The notes under the pieces are model-generated. The model saw only the letters and a program-made list of their open reading frames with translations. It made no database searches and was not told the origin of the DNA. A stretch of DNA of 64,000 bases, from contig NZ_CP036268.1 in assembly GCF_007744515.1 (NCBI RefSeq), forward strand, positions 186,001-250,000, read 5' to 3'. This document shows positions 20,341-29,402 of the stretch, in pieces. Source of the DNA: Stratiformator vulcanicus (GTDB lineage: Bacteria > Planctomycetota > Planctomycetia > Planctomycetales > Planctomycetaceae). Every line of letters begins with the position of its first letter. Position 1 is the stretch's first letter. The translations under genes and the position numbers were made by a program.

Positions 20341-22227
20341 CTAGAACTTCGGCACTTTAACGTTCGGCCGGTCGTAGTTCGGGTCGCGGTAAACATCTCG
20401 GAATTCGATCCCGAATCCTTTTTTCAATTCGGATTGCGCGGTGCGCGACCACGGAGTGTTGGGGTGCTCTTCAATCACGAATTTCAAGAGGTCGACGGCA
20501 TCGGCGCGCTGCTGCTCCAGCTCGCCGATATCGACTTTGGTGACTTCGACCTGTTCCGGGGTCGGCTCGATCATCTTCTTCGTGTGACTGAGGTTCCAGC
20601 GGTTCGACTTCTCTTTCTTCGGCTCCGGCATCTCGCGGAGCGCCGCATCGGCCGAGAGCATGAATTGGAACAGGCGGAAGCGGTAGGTCAAAAGCTGTGC
20701 GAGAATCAGATCGTAATGGGCCCGCCATCGCCGAGAGGTTTCCAGGTCTCGCTGAGGTTTGGCCTGCTCCAGCATGGCGATCGCCTGATTGACCAATCCC
20801 AATCCCCGCTGGGCTTTCCCGAAGCTGTCGCGTACTTCAGATTGAAAGGCCGCTCTTTCGCCGGGATAGTTCCACCATTTGATGCCGAGCTGCTTGTCCT
20901 TGTTAGAGTCCATCCGCGTGATGACGTCGAGAATCGTCTTTCGAAACGGCGATTTAAGGACGAGTTGGTCATACTCCCGGCGCGATCGCAGTTCGGGCTG
21001 ATATTCCTTCATGTCGAGGAAGTCGTAGACCCGTTCTTCGTTGCGCGCTTCGCCGGCCAAGGCTTCCTCGTCACCGGGGAGCAAGAAGAAAATGCCGCCC
21101 GATTCTTTGGCGAGCCGAACCTGCTCGTAAGGCCCGAAGCCACTGGAGCGGGAATCCCGGCGATTGCCGAATCCGTTCCACTGCAGCGACTCGGCCCGGG
21201 CCGTCTCGGGGCCCCGCCGCACGTTGATCCAGTGGTTCAAGCCGTATTCGGGATCCTTCCAACTCATGCGAGCGAACGGATAGCCGAAGACCGCCTGACG
21301 GCCCAACACGTAAACGGGCGAGTTGGCCCGGTTCGTCATTTGAATCGCTTCTTCCACGAATTCGCCGTCGTCACCCGACTCGTCGGAAACGATGATCATG
21401 ACCAACCGGCGCTTCTGACGGACCGCCAACGGCCCGTACTTGTTGACGACTTCGCGGATCGCCTGATTGAGGTTTTCGTCGCCGGTCGTATCGATGCTGA
21501 TCGCGTCGATCGCGGCGGTGATCTTGTCTAAATCGGCGGTCGGCTGAGGCGTCAGTTCCTTGACCGTCCGGCCGTAGCCGAGGATCGCCGTAAGGATCAA
21601 CTCGTCCGGTCCCTGAGCGCGGCGTTTGAGGTCCTCTTTTTTCTCTTGAGCGATTCCCAGCTCCGCATAAATTTTGGCGAAGTTGTCTCGGATCTCCTGC
21701 TGGTCGTCCTTCATGCTCTCGGACTCGTCGAACATCCAGACAGCCATCACCCTTGACTCACGCATTAGCCGGATGAGCTCGCGAGAGACGCGACTCAGGG
21801 CGGCACCGTAACCTTCAACGACCGCTCCCGTCTCGCCGGCGACGGCCTGCTCACCGAGGTCTTCGCCGAGCAGATTATCGCTGGGAATCGTGAATTCGTT
21901 GATGTTCACCGCGGCCAGCGGATCGGCGACTTTCTCGGAGACTTCAATTCGATCCTGCCGGACGGGCGGCTTCTCGGGGGCACCGACTGCCGTGGAGACT
22001 TTCCCGCCCGAGACCCGGCTCAGGCTGTCGGAGACCGTTGTGTCGAGCTCGAGTTCCTGGCTGAACTCTTCCTGCACCCGTTCTTCGCTGAAGACGGTTT
22101 CGACGAGCAGCTCCGGCCTTTTATTGACGATGTCGAAGAAGATCGTCGCTAACGCAATCAGGACGATCACATGCACGGCGAATGAGACGCCGACGGCGGA
22201 CGCAGTGCTGATTTGGCGGGAGTTCAT
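20341..22227 (-). CDS. von Willebrand factor A protein with TonB-like membrane anchor (paralog 1)
   Basis: 628 aa. Residues 11-31 form a transmembrane helix with S15-x3-H19 (VSFAVHV), the same Ser-x3-His spacing as the TonB anchor that contacts ExbB/ExbD. A Glu/Ser-rich linker follows, then a vWA domain from about 160 to 390 with MIDAS DxSxS (D167, S169, S171 in [11 protein letters not shown]) and a [15 protein letters not shown] strand with the distal acidic residues. The C-terminal third is helical with TPR-like character and an end segment [24 protein letters not shown]. It is paralogous to the next gene (22331-24280), 103 bp upstream. Such proteins are frequent in planctomycetes; role unknown, likely periplasmic, metal-dependent protein contacts. 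Confidence 0.8.
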   Translation of the reverse strand: MNSRQISTASAVGVSFAVHVIVLIALATIFFDIVNKRPELLVETVFSEERVQEEFSQELELDTTVSDSLSRVSGGKVSTAVGAPEKPPVRQDRIEVSEKVADPLAAVNINEFTIPSDNLLGEDLGEQAVAGETGAVVEGYGAALSRVSRELIRLMRESRVMAVWMFDESESMKDDQQEIRDNFAKIYAELGIAQEKKEDLKRRAQGPDELILTAILGYGRTVKELTPQPTADLDKITAAIDAISIDTTGDENLNQAIREVVNKYGPLAVRQKRRLVMIIVSDESGDDGEFVEEAIQMTNRANSPVYVLGRQAVFGYPFARMSWKDPEYGLNHWINVRRGPETARAESLQWNGFGNRRDSRSSGFGPYEQVRLAKESGGIFFLLPGDEEALAGEARNEERVYDFLDMKEYQPELRSRREYDQLVLKSPFRKTILDVITRMDSNKDKQLGIKWWNYPGERAAFQSEVRDSFGKAQRGLGLVNQAIAMLEQAKPQRDLETSRRWRAHYDLILAQLLTYRFRLFQFMLSADAALREMPEPKKEKSNRWNLSHTKKMIEPTPEQVEVTKVDIGELEQQRADAVDLLKFVIEEHPNTPWSRTAQSELKKGFGIEFRDVYRDPNYDRPNVKVPKF

Positions 22228-22330
22228 GAGGCGCTCTGAGAAAAAGTCGGTGCGACCAGAATCAATCGACCGAGAAATAAGTCCACAAAGTCATACCGCG
22301 AAGTCCGCCGAACGGGCTGCGGCCGGCAGA

Positions 22331-24280
22331 TTATAATTTCGGCAAGTTACGTTTCGGTTTGGGCGTTGCAGTACGTTCTTCCCGTCGCTGCTCTTCCTCG
22401 GCAAGCAGCAGTCGAACCACGTCGGGATCGCGGGCTCGCTCTCCGAACCGTTCGACCATTGAGTACTGTTCCTGCCAGGCCCAGCCCATGGGAATGCTGA
22501 GTTCGCGCTCGGCGATCATCGCCCACGGCGTGCCGGAGTGATCATCGATCACGCTCTTGAGATACTCTTCCGCCTTCTCAGCGATCTTGCGGACACGCGG
22601 CCCGCCGGCGATTTCGGTCGAAGGCACGAGTCGCCACTGGTCGCTTTGCGGACCCTGGAAGGGTTTTGGTGAGCTCTTCATGTCGGCGAGCACGACGTTG
22701 TAACCGAAGGCCCGGGCCTGTTGAGCGAGTGCCCGCCCCATCGCCAGATCGAAGCTGGCCTGCCAGCGCGGCTCGGTCAATTTCGGGCGATCCTTTTCCC
22801 CTTCCGAAAGCAGCGCGACGAGCCGGTTGACGTGATACTCATATACGGCGATCGGCTGCTGGGCATCGGTCACGGCCCGCCGAAGCTCGTTGTCGTCCTT
22901 GGCCGGGAAGAGCAACGTCGGTTGCGGTACGCTGTCGGCCTGCGTTGCGGTCGCCGACTGAACCAAAGCGGCCTTGGCCTTGTTGACGACCAGTGCCCGC
23001 TCGTAAATGGCGATGGGCCGATAATCGGGCAGGTAGCGCCGCATGATCGTCGGGTCGAACCGCACTCGGGGTTCATCCGTGAGCAGATACAGCCCGCCCG
23101 TTTCAGCGCACAACCGCGTCAATGCGTAGGGGCCGTAGCCGGACGACATCAACTCCAGATCGTTGAACCGGCCGCCCCAGAAGCCGAGTTGCAGTCGCTC
23201 GGGGTAGACGGTTTCGGGTCCCTGGTCGACCGGCAGCATCATCGTGTCCCCTTCCGGCATCACGTACGCTTTGCGGCCCTTCTCGCGGCCGAACGGGGCG
23301 GCGTCTCCGACGCAGTAGGTCTTAATGCTGTATCGCTTGAGCTTCGAAACGGTCGGTTCGACGAGGGCGTAGTCATCGCCCCGTTCGTCGGTGACGACGA
23401 TCAGCATCATGTTCTTGCGAGCCCGAGTCCGTTCCCGCAGGAAGCGATCGGTGACGTGATTGACTGCCATGAAGACGCTTTCGTTGCCCGATTCGTCCGC
23501 CGGGATGTTGCGGACCTTTTCGGCCAACTCGGCAATATCGCTCGTCGGACGCTCTGTCAGAACGGCCACGTCATTCCCGAAGATCGCGATGACCGTTTCG
23601 AGAGCCGACTTGCTGCGTTCCTCTTCGAGTTGTCCTAACTGGGCATAGATCGATTCGAACCGATCGGCGATCGCATCGCGACGGTCTTTGAGCGAAAGCG
23701 ACGCATCGAACAGCCAGATCACGACCGTCTCACGCTCGCGCAGCGAAGCGGCGATTTCCTGCGTCAGAATATCGACGGCCCCTTCAACGCCGCCGGGGTG
23801 TTCCGTCGTTCCGGAAAGATCGAGTTGCTCGACCAATTCCATCTGATTGGGAGGGGGGATTTCGTCGAGGACCGGTGTTTCGACCTTGGCGATTTCCTTG
23901 TGAATCTGCTGCTGCATTTCGACTTGCGGCTTCATCCCCGCTTCGGTGGCGGCCGCTTTCGACGGGCTGGCGATGTTGATCGGGCTGTCGTTGCCGATCT
24001 CTTCGGTCACCACCGCGTTTTCGAACTTGTATTCCTCGAAATCGACCTCTTCCATCTCGCTGGTGATATCGGGGACCGTTTCGATCACGATCTCGTAGTA
24101 GATACCCCCAAAACAGAGCAGCAATGCGAGGTGAACGGCGGCGCTGATCGCCCATGCCGGGGCTGCGCCGACGCGATCACCCAAATCGTGGAAGAACGGT
24201 TTCTCGCGACCCTGCGGTGGCTCCGGTGTAGGAGCACTCGCGGTTGCGGTCGAAACCGGATGGATGGCTTGAGAACTCAC
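22331..24280 (-). CDS. von Willebrand factor A protein with TonB-like membrane anchor (paralog 2)
   Basis: 649 aa from GTG 24280, which has AGGA 7 bases upstream. A TTG at 24379 would add 33 residues but its Shine-Dalgarno touches the codon. Layout mirrors the downstream paralog: Pro-rich cytoplasmic stretch, membrane helix with S46-x3-H50 ([10 protein letters not shown]), Glu-rich linker ([20 protein letters not shown]), vWA domain with [15 protein letters not shown] and [13 protein letters not shown], then a helical C-terminal part ending [27 protein letters not shown]. The matching [13 protein letters not shown] and [13 protein letters not shown] segments confirm the duplication. It is first of the pair; both may bind each other or a common envelope motor. 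Confidence 0.8.
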   Translation of the reverse strand: MSSQAIHPVSTATASAPTPEPPQGREKPFFHDLGDRVGAAPAWAISAAVHLALLLCFGGIYYEIVIETVPDITSEMEEVDFEEYKFENAVVTEEIGNDSPINIASPSKAAATEAGMKPQVEMQQQIHKEIAKVETPVLDEIPPPNQMELVEQLDLSGTTEHPGGVEGAVDILTQEIAASLRERETVVIWLFDASLSLKDRRDAIADRFESIYAQLGQLEEERSKSALETVIAIFGNDVAVLTERPTSDIAELAEKVRNIPADESGNESVFMAVNHVTDRFLRERTRARKNMMLIVVTDERGDDYALVEPTVSKLKRYSIKTYCVGDAAPFGREKGRKAYVMPEGDTMMLPVDQGPETVYPERLQLGFWGGRFNDLELMSSGYGPYALTRLCAETGGLYLLTDEPRVRFDPTIMRRYLPDYRPIAIYERALVVNKAKAALVQSATATQADSVPQPTLLFPAKDDNELRRAVTDAQQPIAVYEYHVNRLVALLSEGEKDRPKLTEPRWQASFDLAMGRALAQQARAFGYNVVLADMKSSPKPFQGPQSDQWRLVPSTEIAGGPRVRKIAEKAEEYLKSVIDDHSGTPWAMIAERELSIPMGWAWQEQYSMVERFGERARDPDVVRLLLAEEEQRREERTATPKPKRNLPKL

Positions 24281-24746
24281 GCGGAAATCCTCAGGGAAAC
24301 TTGGATGGAATTCGGGCGAGGCTGCAGCGTCGATCAATGCGAATCCTACCAATCTAATCCGCCCGATGCGTTGCCGCAACCTCCTTTTATATCAGAAGAT
24401 GCAGTGCATCAGCCCGATGTCGAGCCGAACGCGCCGCTTCGGATGATCGCGGTTCGAGCAATGACGCTGACTCGCTCCCCTCTATACATACCCGATTCGC
24501 GGGCGATCTGTTCGTCGAAATGCTCGAAATTTGCCCGGACGATCACCCGGTCGGGTGGTAGCGATTTTGCGACAAATGCCGATTTCGCCGACTTTGCGGG
24601 CAGTTTCGGTACAGACCTGCCCGACGATTTTCGATATTCAACGGTACGGGCGGATTTGACCGTCACCGGGCATCGGGCCCTTGGTTAATCGTCACTTGGC
24701 TGGATACAGCTCGCCTCGGCGGCGCACGGAAACGGGGTGCCCATTG
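24281..24746. other. Divergent intergenic region
   Basis: 466 bases between the minus-strand vWA gene and the plus-strand hydrolase. On the minus strand a TATAAA occurs at 24386-24391, next to an AAAGGAGG, without a good -35. An 85-codon minus-strand frame (24409-24666) shows no recognisable protein. On the plus strand the hydrolase frame is open from 24681. Nothing else seen. Confidence 0.4.
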
Positions 24747-25610
24747 GTGCGTTACGAGGAGTCGCTCGTCTCCGCGAACGACCATACGCGTCTGTTCGTC
24801 AGAACGTACACGCCGTGCGACGGTAGCGATCGCTCGATCGTGCTGCTGCATGGGGCGACCGAACACGGCGGGCGGCTCGAGCCGCTGGCGCGATATTTCT
24901 GCCATGCCGGCTGGCGCGTCATCGTTCCCGATCATCGCGGTCACGGTCGTTCATCGGGACGCCCGACCCACCTGCGCCGGTTCACCGACTACCTGTTCGA
25001 CGTCGAAGCAATTTGCCGGATGCAGGGCGTCCACCCGGCCCGTTCGGCGATGGTCGGCATCAGCATGGGTGGACTCGTCGCGATTCGCCACGCCCAGCGC
25101 TTTCCCGGGCGATTTGCCGCGGTGGGACTGATCTCTCCGCTGCTCGGACTCGGGTTCGAAGTCCCTCCCGCGCTCATCAATGCCGGGCGGCTGTTTTCAA
25201 AAATCTGGCCCCGAGCTCGATTTCGATCCATTCTCGATCCCGCCGACGTTTCGAAATTTCCCGCCAGCCTCGAAGGCGAAGGGGCCGATCCGCTGATTCA
25301 CCGCTCGGTCACGGCCGGATGGTACTTCTCCACACGCAAAGCACTCCGGCAGGCATGGACCCAGGGACACAGCATCCAGTGCCCGTTCTACGTGATGCAG
25401 GCCGAGATTGACCGGGTGGTCGACGTCGAATCGAGCTACCGCTGGGCCGCGATGATGGGCCTTGTCCCCGATTCCTATCGGTTACTGCGAGGCCAATATC
25501 ACGATCTGCTGGCGGAGCCGTCGTGGCGATCCGATGCCGCGATTTTGGCGGATTGGATGGACGAACAAGTCCCGCAGCAACTCCGCTCCTACCGCCTGCA
25601 GGCCGCGTAA
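24747..25610 (+). CDS. Alpha/beta hydrolase, monoacylglycerol lipase / lysophospholipase-like
   Basis: 287 aa from GTG 24747; a TTG at 24681 gives 309 aa. Classical serine hydrolase of the S33/Hydrolase_4 group. LLHGATEHGGR carries the oxyanion HG; PDHRGHGRSSG is the family-typical second strand; GISMGG holds the nucleophilic Ser; the Asp lies in MQAEIDRVVD and the His in GQYHDLL. The cap region (KIWPRARFRSILDPADVSKF) is normal for lysophospholipase PldB or monoglyceride lipases. Cytoplasmic, no signal peptide. It stands alone; its stop codon is two bases from a family A palindromic repeat, beyond which a convergent methyltransferase gene ends. Confidence 0.88.
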   Translation: MRYEESLVSANDHTRLFVRTYTPCDGSDRSIVLLHGATEHGGRLEPLARYFCHAGWRVIVPDHRGHGRSSGRPTHLRRFTDYLFDVEAICRMQGVHPARSAMVGISMGGLVAIRHAQRFPGRFAAVGLISPLLGLGFEVPPALINAGRLFSKIWPRARFRSILDPADVSKFPASLEGEGADPLIHRSVTAGWYFSTRKALRQAWTQGHSIQCPFYVMQAEIDRVVDVESSYRWAAMMGLVPDSYRLLRGQYHDLLAEPSWRSDAAILADWMDEQVPQQLRSYRLQAA

Positions 25611-25612
25611 AC

Positions 25613-25680
25613 ACAAGCCGCGCACGAAGTAAGCGGATGGGAGTCATCCCCAAGATCCGCTTACTTCGTGCGCGGCTTGT
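25613..25680. repeat. Palindromic repeat, family A
   Basis: ACAAGCCGCGCACGAAGTAAG (first 20 at 25613-25632) and its reverse complement ending at 25680 form 25-bp near-perfect arms around a 17-base centre. A 19-base part of the right end (TTCGTGCGCGGCTTGTTC) is then repeated up to about 25701. The same element occurs at 34187-34342 and 40925-41000. Confidence 0.85.
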
Positions 25681-26387
25681 TCGTTCGTGCGCGGCTTGTT
25701 CTCTTCGCGTTTCGCCATCACAACTCGGCAGAATGTCATCGTTCCGGGCTTCTCGATCGGCCGGCCCTCGCCATCGAACAGCCGATAGCGAAGGCCTTCG
25801 TCCGATACCATTTCGAGGAACTCCGGCAGTCGGGCCCGACCGGGGTCGCCGAGCCAGAACTCGCCGTCGTCGGGCAGTAATCGATTGATCGATTGCAGCA
25901 GCGGTCGGTGCAGGTCGGAAAAGTAGACGAGATCGCTGCCGACGATCCAAGGCCACTGGCGTTTTGGTGGCTGCCGCCAGTTGAGGACCAAACCCTCGGC
26001 ATTTTGTAAGCCGTTCCGGCGAGCATTGACGAGTGCGGTGCGGACGGCATCGGGCTGCTCGTCGCTGAATGCCACTGTCCTTCCCGCCGCGGCTGCCGCG
26101 AGGCCCACCAGTCCGGTCCCGCATCCCAGTTCAAGCACGTCCCCTTGCTTACGCCGGGCTTCGGTCGAAACGATGCGCGCCATCGGCTCCGCGGCCGACC
26201 ACGTGTAGAGCCAATAGGGGTCGCTGCGCTCGTTCTCCCATGCTTCGGCCAACTCGGGATCATCGAGAGAGGCATCGGGATTGGCCGGCACGAACAAACG
26301 CAGTTCGCGGCCCCCGATCGACCAATTACGCTCGGACCAACCGCCGGGCACGTCGGGAAGATCGTATCCGATCGTGTTGGCTTTCAT
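25644..26387 (-). CDS. Class I SAM-dependent methyltransferase, lysine-methyltransferase-like
   Basis: 247 aa. Motif I is VLELGCGTGLVGLAAA (about residues 84-99); motif II FSDEQPDAV; post-II NARRNGL; and the family-specific motif IVGSDLVYFSDLHRPLL has the D-x2-Y of the METTL21/ETFB-type protein lysine methyltransferases. The start WENERSDPYWLYTWSAAEPMA (a Trp/Tyr-rich segment before motif I) also fits that family. The last 18 or so residues (after MAKREE) are encoded by the family A repeat at 25613-25701, so the natural end of the protein was probably overwritten or extended by the repeat. Methylated substrate unknown. Confidence 0.85.
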   Translation of the reverse strand: MKANTIGYDLPDVPGGWSERNWSIGGRELRLFVPANPDASLDDPELAEAWENERSDPYWLYTWSAAEPMARIVSTEARRKQGDVLELGCGTGLVGLAAAAAGRTVAFSDEQPDAVRTALVNARRNGLQNAEGLVLNWRQPPKRQWPWIVGSDLVYFSDLHRPLLQSINRLLPDDGEFWLGDPGRARLPEFLEMVSDEGLRYRLFDGEGRPIEKPGTMTFCRVVMAKREENKPRTNEQAAHEVSGSWG

Positions 26388-26458
26388 GTCAGTTGGACAT
26401 GTTGGTAAGTCATGTTGGTTGGGATTTCGTCAAACGTATTGGGAACCTTTTGGTCAGG

Positions 26459-26483
26459 TCCCTTGCTTGCGCTGCGGGCTTGT
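26459..26483. repeat. Repeat, family C half-element
   Basis: TCCCTTGCTTGCGCTGCGGG followed by CTTGT. The exact reverse complement occurs at 34224-34248 inside a family A copy. It sits 13 bases 3' of the stop of the LURP-one-like gene (26497). Confidence 0.7.
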
Positions 26484-26496
26484 GTTTGGGAGTCCG

Positions 26497-27060
26497 TTAT
26501 TTCTGACGGCCTTCGATGGCGACGAGCAGGATGCCCGCGGCGAGCGGGAGAAACGGATGCAGTGGGCAATCGCCTTCGACCGTGACCGTCATCTTCTGCA
26601 CGAACGGGTTGAAGTGCCTTCGAAACTCGGCCCACGCATTTCCTTCGCCGTCTCGCAGCGTGAAGTTCTGCGGAACCAGATCCGCGAGAAATCGCCGGAC
26701 CAGAGCCATCGCGAGGCTGTCTTCCTGAATCGTGCCGACCGGAGTGCCCTGCTGGTCAAGCAGCGACCATTCGTCACGGAGGATCGAGGTCATCCCCTTG
26801 CGGCGGAGCGTGCCGATGTGCTCGTTGTCCGCCGCCACGAAGACGTCATAAGCGGCGCTGAAGTCGATGATGCTGCGGGCCTTGATCACGACCCACTCTT
26901 CCGTCTGAGCATCGTCGCGATAGACCCTGATGTCCTCTTTGAGCCGAAATGCTTTCTGGCGGGAAAATCCCACCATGTCGCCGTCGGCGTTGAAGACCTC
27001 GAATTTGGTGTCGGGGAACGAGAACAGACGCTTGCGGATCGTGTATTCGGCGGCGGACAT
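26497..27060 (-). CDS. LURP-one-related / scramblase-like beta-barrel protein
   Basis: 187 aa from ATG 27060; a longer frame to 27240 adds an Arg/Ser-rich stretch overlapping the LeuA-like gene and is rejected. Short beta-strand repeats such as YTIRKRLFSF, FEVFNADGDMVGFSRQK, VVIKARSIIDFSAAYDVF, HIGTLRRKGMTSILRDEW and FTLRDGEGNAW are the pattern of the LURP-one-related (DUF567)/tubby-like barrel. It ends with a hydrophobic helix (PFLPLAAGILLVAIEG) that may tether it to the membrane, as in phospholipid scramblases. Molecular role is not established in bacteria. It is 88 bp downstream of the LeuA-like gene on the same strand. Confidence 0.75.
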   Translation of the reverse strand: MSAAEYTIRKRLFSFPDTKFEVFNADGDMVGFSRQKAFRLKEDIRVYRDDAQTEEWVVIKARSIIDFSAAYDVFVAADNEHIGTLRRKGMTSILRDEWSLLDQQGTPVGTIQEDSLAMALVRRFLADLVPQNFTLRDGEGNAWAEFRRHFNPFVQKMTVTVEGDCPLHPFLPLAAGILLVAIEGRQK

Positions 27061-27148
27061 CGATTCCTCGGGGCAGCGAATAAAGCGGGCCTGTCCGGCA
27101 GAGAATAACGCCGGACGCTCTTGGGAACGATCATCCGCCCGACTCGGT

Positions 27149-28351
27149 TCACCCGGCGAGATCGCGGAGGCGCGATTCGTCCACAACTTCGCCCTTCGGC
27201 AACTCCTCGATGCGATCAAGGATGCGGACGACGCGACCATCGTCTGCTTCCAGACCGAGTTCGGTCAGGCGGTGCGCGACGGCCTTGCGACCGCTATGAC
27301 GCCCGAGCACGAATTCGATGCCCTCAGCCCCCACCCGCTCGGGACGATAGGGCAGATAGGTATCGGGATTCTTGAGCAGGCCGTCCTGATGGATGCCCGC
27401 TTCGGTCGCGAAGACGTTTCGCCCGGCGACCGGTTTCATGGGGCTGATCGCAATGCCGGTCAGATCGGCGACGAGGCGGCACAACGGGGCAAGTTTTGCC
27501 ATGTCGAGTTTGAAATCGCGATCGTATTGATCCCGATTCATGTCCAAGGCGATCGCGACTTCTTCCAACGCGGCATTGCCGCAGCGTTCGCCGATCCCGC
27601 CGACGGTGCACTGCACGACGTTGGCCCCCTCGGCGACGCAGGCGAGCGTATTGGCGACGGCGAGCCCGTAATCGTTGTGCATGTGCACGGCGAGCAGGGC
27701 TTTATCGAGATTGGGGATGCCCGCTCTGAGTGTCCGCATCCACTCGGCGGCCTTCTCGGGCGTGAGCACGCCGACGGTGTCGGGAAAGCCGACCGTCGTC
27801 GCGCCGCATTCAATGGCAAGTTCGTAGCATTGGCACAGGAAATCAGGTTCCGTCCGAGTCGCGTCTTCGCCGGCGAAGCTGACGATCGGGAACTTCGAAC
27901 TCGCGTAGGTGACGGTCTCCCGAATGATCGCGAGGATCTCGTCTTTGGTCTTGTTGAGCTTGTGTTCGCGATGGAGCGGGCTCGTCCCGCAGAACAGGCT
28001 CACGCCCCGTTTGTGCGATGCCTGACCTTTGAGGGCCTTGTCCGCGGCATCGATGTCGGCCGTGACCGTGCGGCACAGGCAAGTCAGCACCGGTTTGCGG
28101 ACGACGCCGATCATCCGGCGGATCGCTTCGACGTCGGCTTCGCTGCTGGCCGGAAAACCCGCGTCGAGCGAATGCACCCCGGCATCCTGCAGCGCCAGTG
28201 CGATCTTCACCTTGTCGTCGGGCTCGAGCGTCGCCCCCGGCATCTGCTCGCCGTCGCGAAGCGTCGTGTCGGAAAAGAGAATCTTGTTCGAACGCTTGTG
28301 ATGCCCGATGACCGCGCGCTTGATCGTCGTTTCGATGGCTTTGAGCAGCAT
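27149..28351 (-). CDS. 2-isopropylmalate / homocitrate synthase-family enzyme without regulatory domain
   Basis: 400 aa from ATG 28351, which has AGGA 7 bases upstream; a longer frame to 28405 overlaps the toxin stop. Condenses acetyl-CoA with a 2-oxo acid. [13 protein letters not shown] (metal Asp and catalytic Arg) and [15 protein letters not shown] with [10 protein letters not shown] are the hallmark segments of the DRE-TIM family. The subdomain with [17 protein letters not shown] is present, but the 110-residue C-terminal leucine-binding domain of classical LeuA is missing. It may therefore be a feedback-insensitive LeuA, a homocitrate synthase or a citramalate-type synthase. The substrate-binding residues do not let me decide. 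No other leucine genes are in the window. Confidence 0.85.
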   Translation of the reverse strand: MLLKAIETTIKRAVIGHHKRSNKILFSDTTLRDGEQMPGATLEPDDKVKIALALQDAGVHSLDAGFPASSEADVEAIRRMIGVVRKPVLTCLCRTVTADIDAADKALKGQASHKRGVSLFCGTSPLHREHKLNKTKDEILAIIRETVTYASSKFPIVSFAGEDATRTEPDFLCQCYELAIECGATTVGFPDTVGVLTPEKAAEWMRTLRAGIPNLDKALLAVHMHNDYGLAVANTLACVAEGANVVQCTVGGIGERCGNAALEEVAIALDMNRDQYDRDFKLDMAKLAPLCRLVADLTGIAISPMKPVAGRNVFATEAGIHQDGLLKNPDTYLPYRPERVGAEGIEFVLGRHSGRKAVAHRLTELGLEADDGRVVRILDRIEELPKGEVVDESRLRDLAG

Positions 28352-28404
28352 GGGGCGATCCTGCCGGAGAGGCGAAAGCGGCGAAAAGGGGGTGAGCCTT
28401 CTCA

Positions 28405-28713
28405 TTACTTCGCCGGAAAGTCCCGCAAAATTGCGTCAATATCGCGCGCTGCGTGAAGTATCCGAATGATCTCGACTCCGTCCGGCGCTTCCCGATAACA
28501 AATCACGTAAGGCTTAACCGGAAATACCCGCACACCCTGACTCTCAAATGGCGGGTGGTGGGGCGCCATTCGGGGATTCCGAGCCAAATCCTGAGTCACG
28601 GTCAGGAGTCGATCACGAAGTCGCACCGCGGAAGACGACCGTCGCTGAGTAATGTATTCGAAAAGTTCAAGCAGGTCTTTTTCTGCCAGCGGTGAGAACC
28701 GGGCTTCAGCCAT
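28405..28713 (-). CDS. ParE/RelE-superfamily toxin
   Basis: 102 aa. ParE-type pattern: F-S-P-x-A-E-K-D-L at the N-terminus ([17 protein letters not shown]), an Arg-rich middle helix, [32 protein letters not shown] as the beta-sheet, and a terminal helix with R-D-I-D. ParE members poison DNA gyrase; RelE members cleave mRNA. The R[11 protein letters not shown] pattern is ParE-like. It overlaps the upstream antitoxin gene by 8 bases, the typical toxin-antitoxin layout with the antitoxin first. Its stop is 53 bases before the LeuA-like start, so readthrough into that gene is possible. Activity is inferred from the family. Confidence 0.85.
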   Translation of the reverse strand: MAEARFSPLAEKDLLELFEYITQRRSSSAVRLRDRLLTVTQDLARNPRMAPHHPPFESQGVRVFPVKPYVICYREAPDGVEIIRILHAARDIDAILRDFPAK

Positions 28714-28951
28714 CGGTTGGTACCCGTTCGGCGATCAACCGGTCAATTCGCGCGAATACCTCTGCGGATGAAATGCTCTTGCCCGCATCGAGTTCAGCCA
28801 GGCCCAGTTCAATTTTATGTTCAATCGATGTCTCCGCCGTCGCCCGGCGGAGCGATTCTTCAATCGCTTCAGCGTCGGACGAAAACTCACCCCGGCTGAC
28901 CAACTCCTTCGCCAGTTCGGCGGCGGCGTCGCTGATTTCAACACTCTTCAT
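28706..28951 (-). CDS. ParD-like antitoxin
   Basis: 81 aa from ATG 28951; a longer frame to 29029 is unlikely because the ribbon-helix-helix-like start MKSVEISDAAAELAKELVSR fits the antitoxin N-terminus. SDAEAIEESLRRA is the second helix, like the FxSxSEVIREALR of ParD/CopG proteins. The C-terminal half (LAELDAGKSISSAEVFARID) is the extended toxin-wrapping tail, with the D-x-G pattern common in this antitoxin type. Expected to bind and neutralise the overlapping ParE and to repress its own promoter upstream of 28951. Confidence 0.82.
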   Translation of the reverse strand: MKSVEISDAAAELAKELVSRGEFSSDAEAIEESLRRATAETSIEHKIELGLAELDAGKSISSAEVFARIDRLIAERVPTDG

Positions 28952-29047
28952 TGTGGAACTTTCTGCGAAAAATCGTATTCGCAACATGAGGTCGACGGTT
29001 GAACGTGTGCCCCAATCGGCATCGGCCAATCTCCCTGAGAATAACGC

Positions 29048-29332
29048 ATGGACCCCGTCCGCACATACAACTTGATCGAAACGGTCTGGTGGTGCGGGCT
29101 TGGGCTGGCGACCCTGCTACTCGAACGTCGCTCGTCCGTCTCACTGGTCGTTCGCTACTCGCTGGCGGTAACTCTGTTCGTGTTCGGCCTGTCCGACCTC
29201 GTCGAGATATCGACCGGAGCCTGGTGGAAGCCATGGCCGCTCGCGGTGCTCAAATTCGCCTGCGGATCCGGGATCTCCCTATTGGCACTCGCTTGGTGGC
29301 GACAGACGCGTAGGGGAAAAGCCGAAATTTAA
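29048..29332 (+). CDS. Small three-helix membrane protein
   Basis: 94 aa. Three hydrophobic segments at about 8-25 (LIETVWWCGLGLATLLLE), 31-54 (VSLVVRYSLAVTLFVFGLSDLVE) and 62-84, then a basic tail. ATG 29048 start. It diverges from the ParD-like gene and precedes the GT4 gene by 70 bases. The family is not recognised, but the periodic hydrophobicity and charge placement look like a real protein. Confidence 0.6.
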   Translation: MDPVRTYNLIETVWWCGLGLATLLLERRSSVSLVVRYSLAVTLFVFGLSDLVEISTGAWWKPWPLAVLKFACGSGISLLALAWWRQTRRGKAEI

Positions 29333-29370
29333 TGTCAGCGGGCGGTAATCGCTCTGGATCGCTTGCACTC

Positions 29371-29402
29371 TCCCTCGCATTCTTAGAATGCGAAGTGAGG
29401 GA
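29371..29402 (+). promoter_or_regulatory. Hairpin over the GT4 translation start
   Basis: TCCCTC (29371-29376) and CGCATTC (29376-29382) pair with GAATGCG (29386-29392) and GAGGGA (29397-29402), with only AAGT unpaired. The structure covers ATG 29388 and the GAGGGA purine tract before ATG 29403/29412, so it could limit ribosome access. Candidate translational control; may also be part of a repeat. Confidence 0.4.

Noticed and set aside
26930-28456. 508-codon plus-strand frame opposite the LeuA-like gene
   Set aside because: Mirror frame of a recognised enzyme; no domain of its own.
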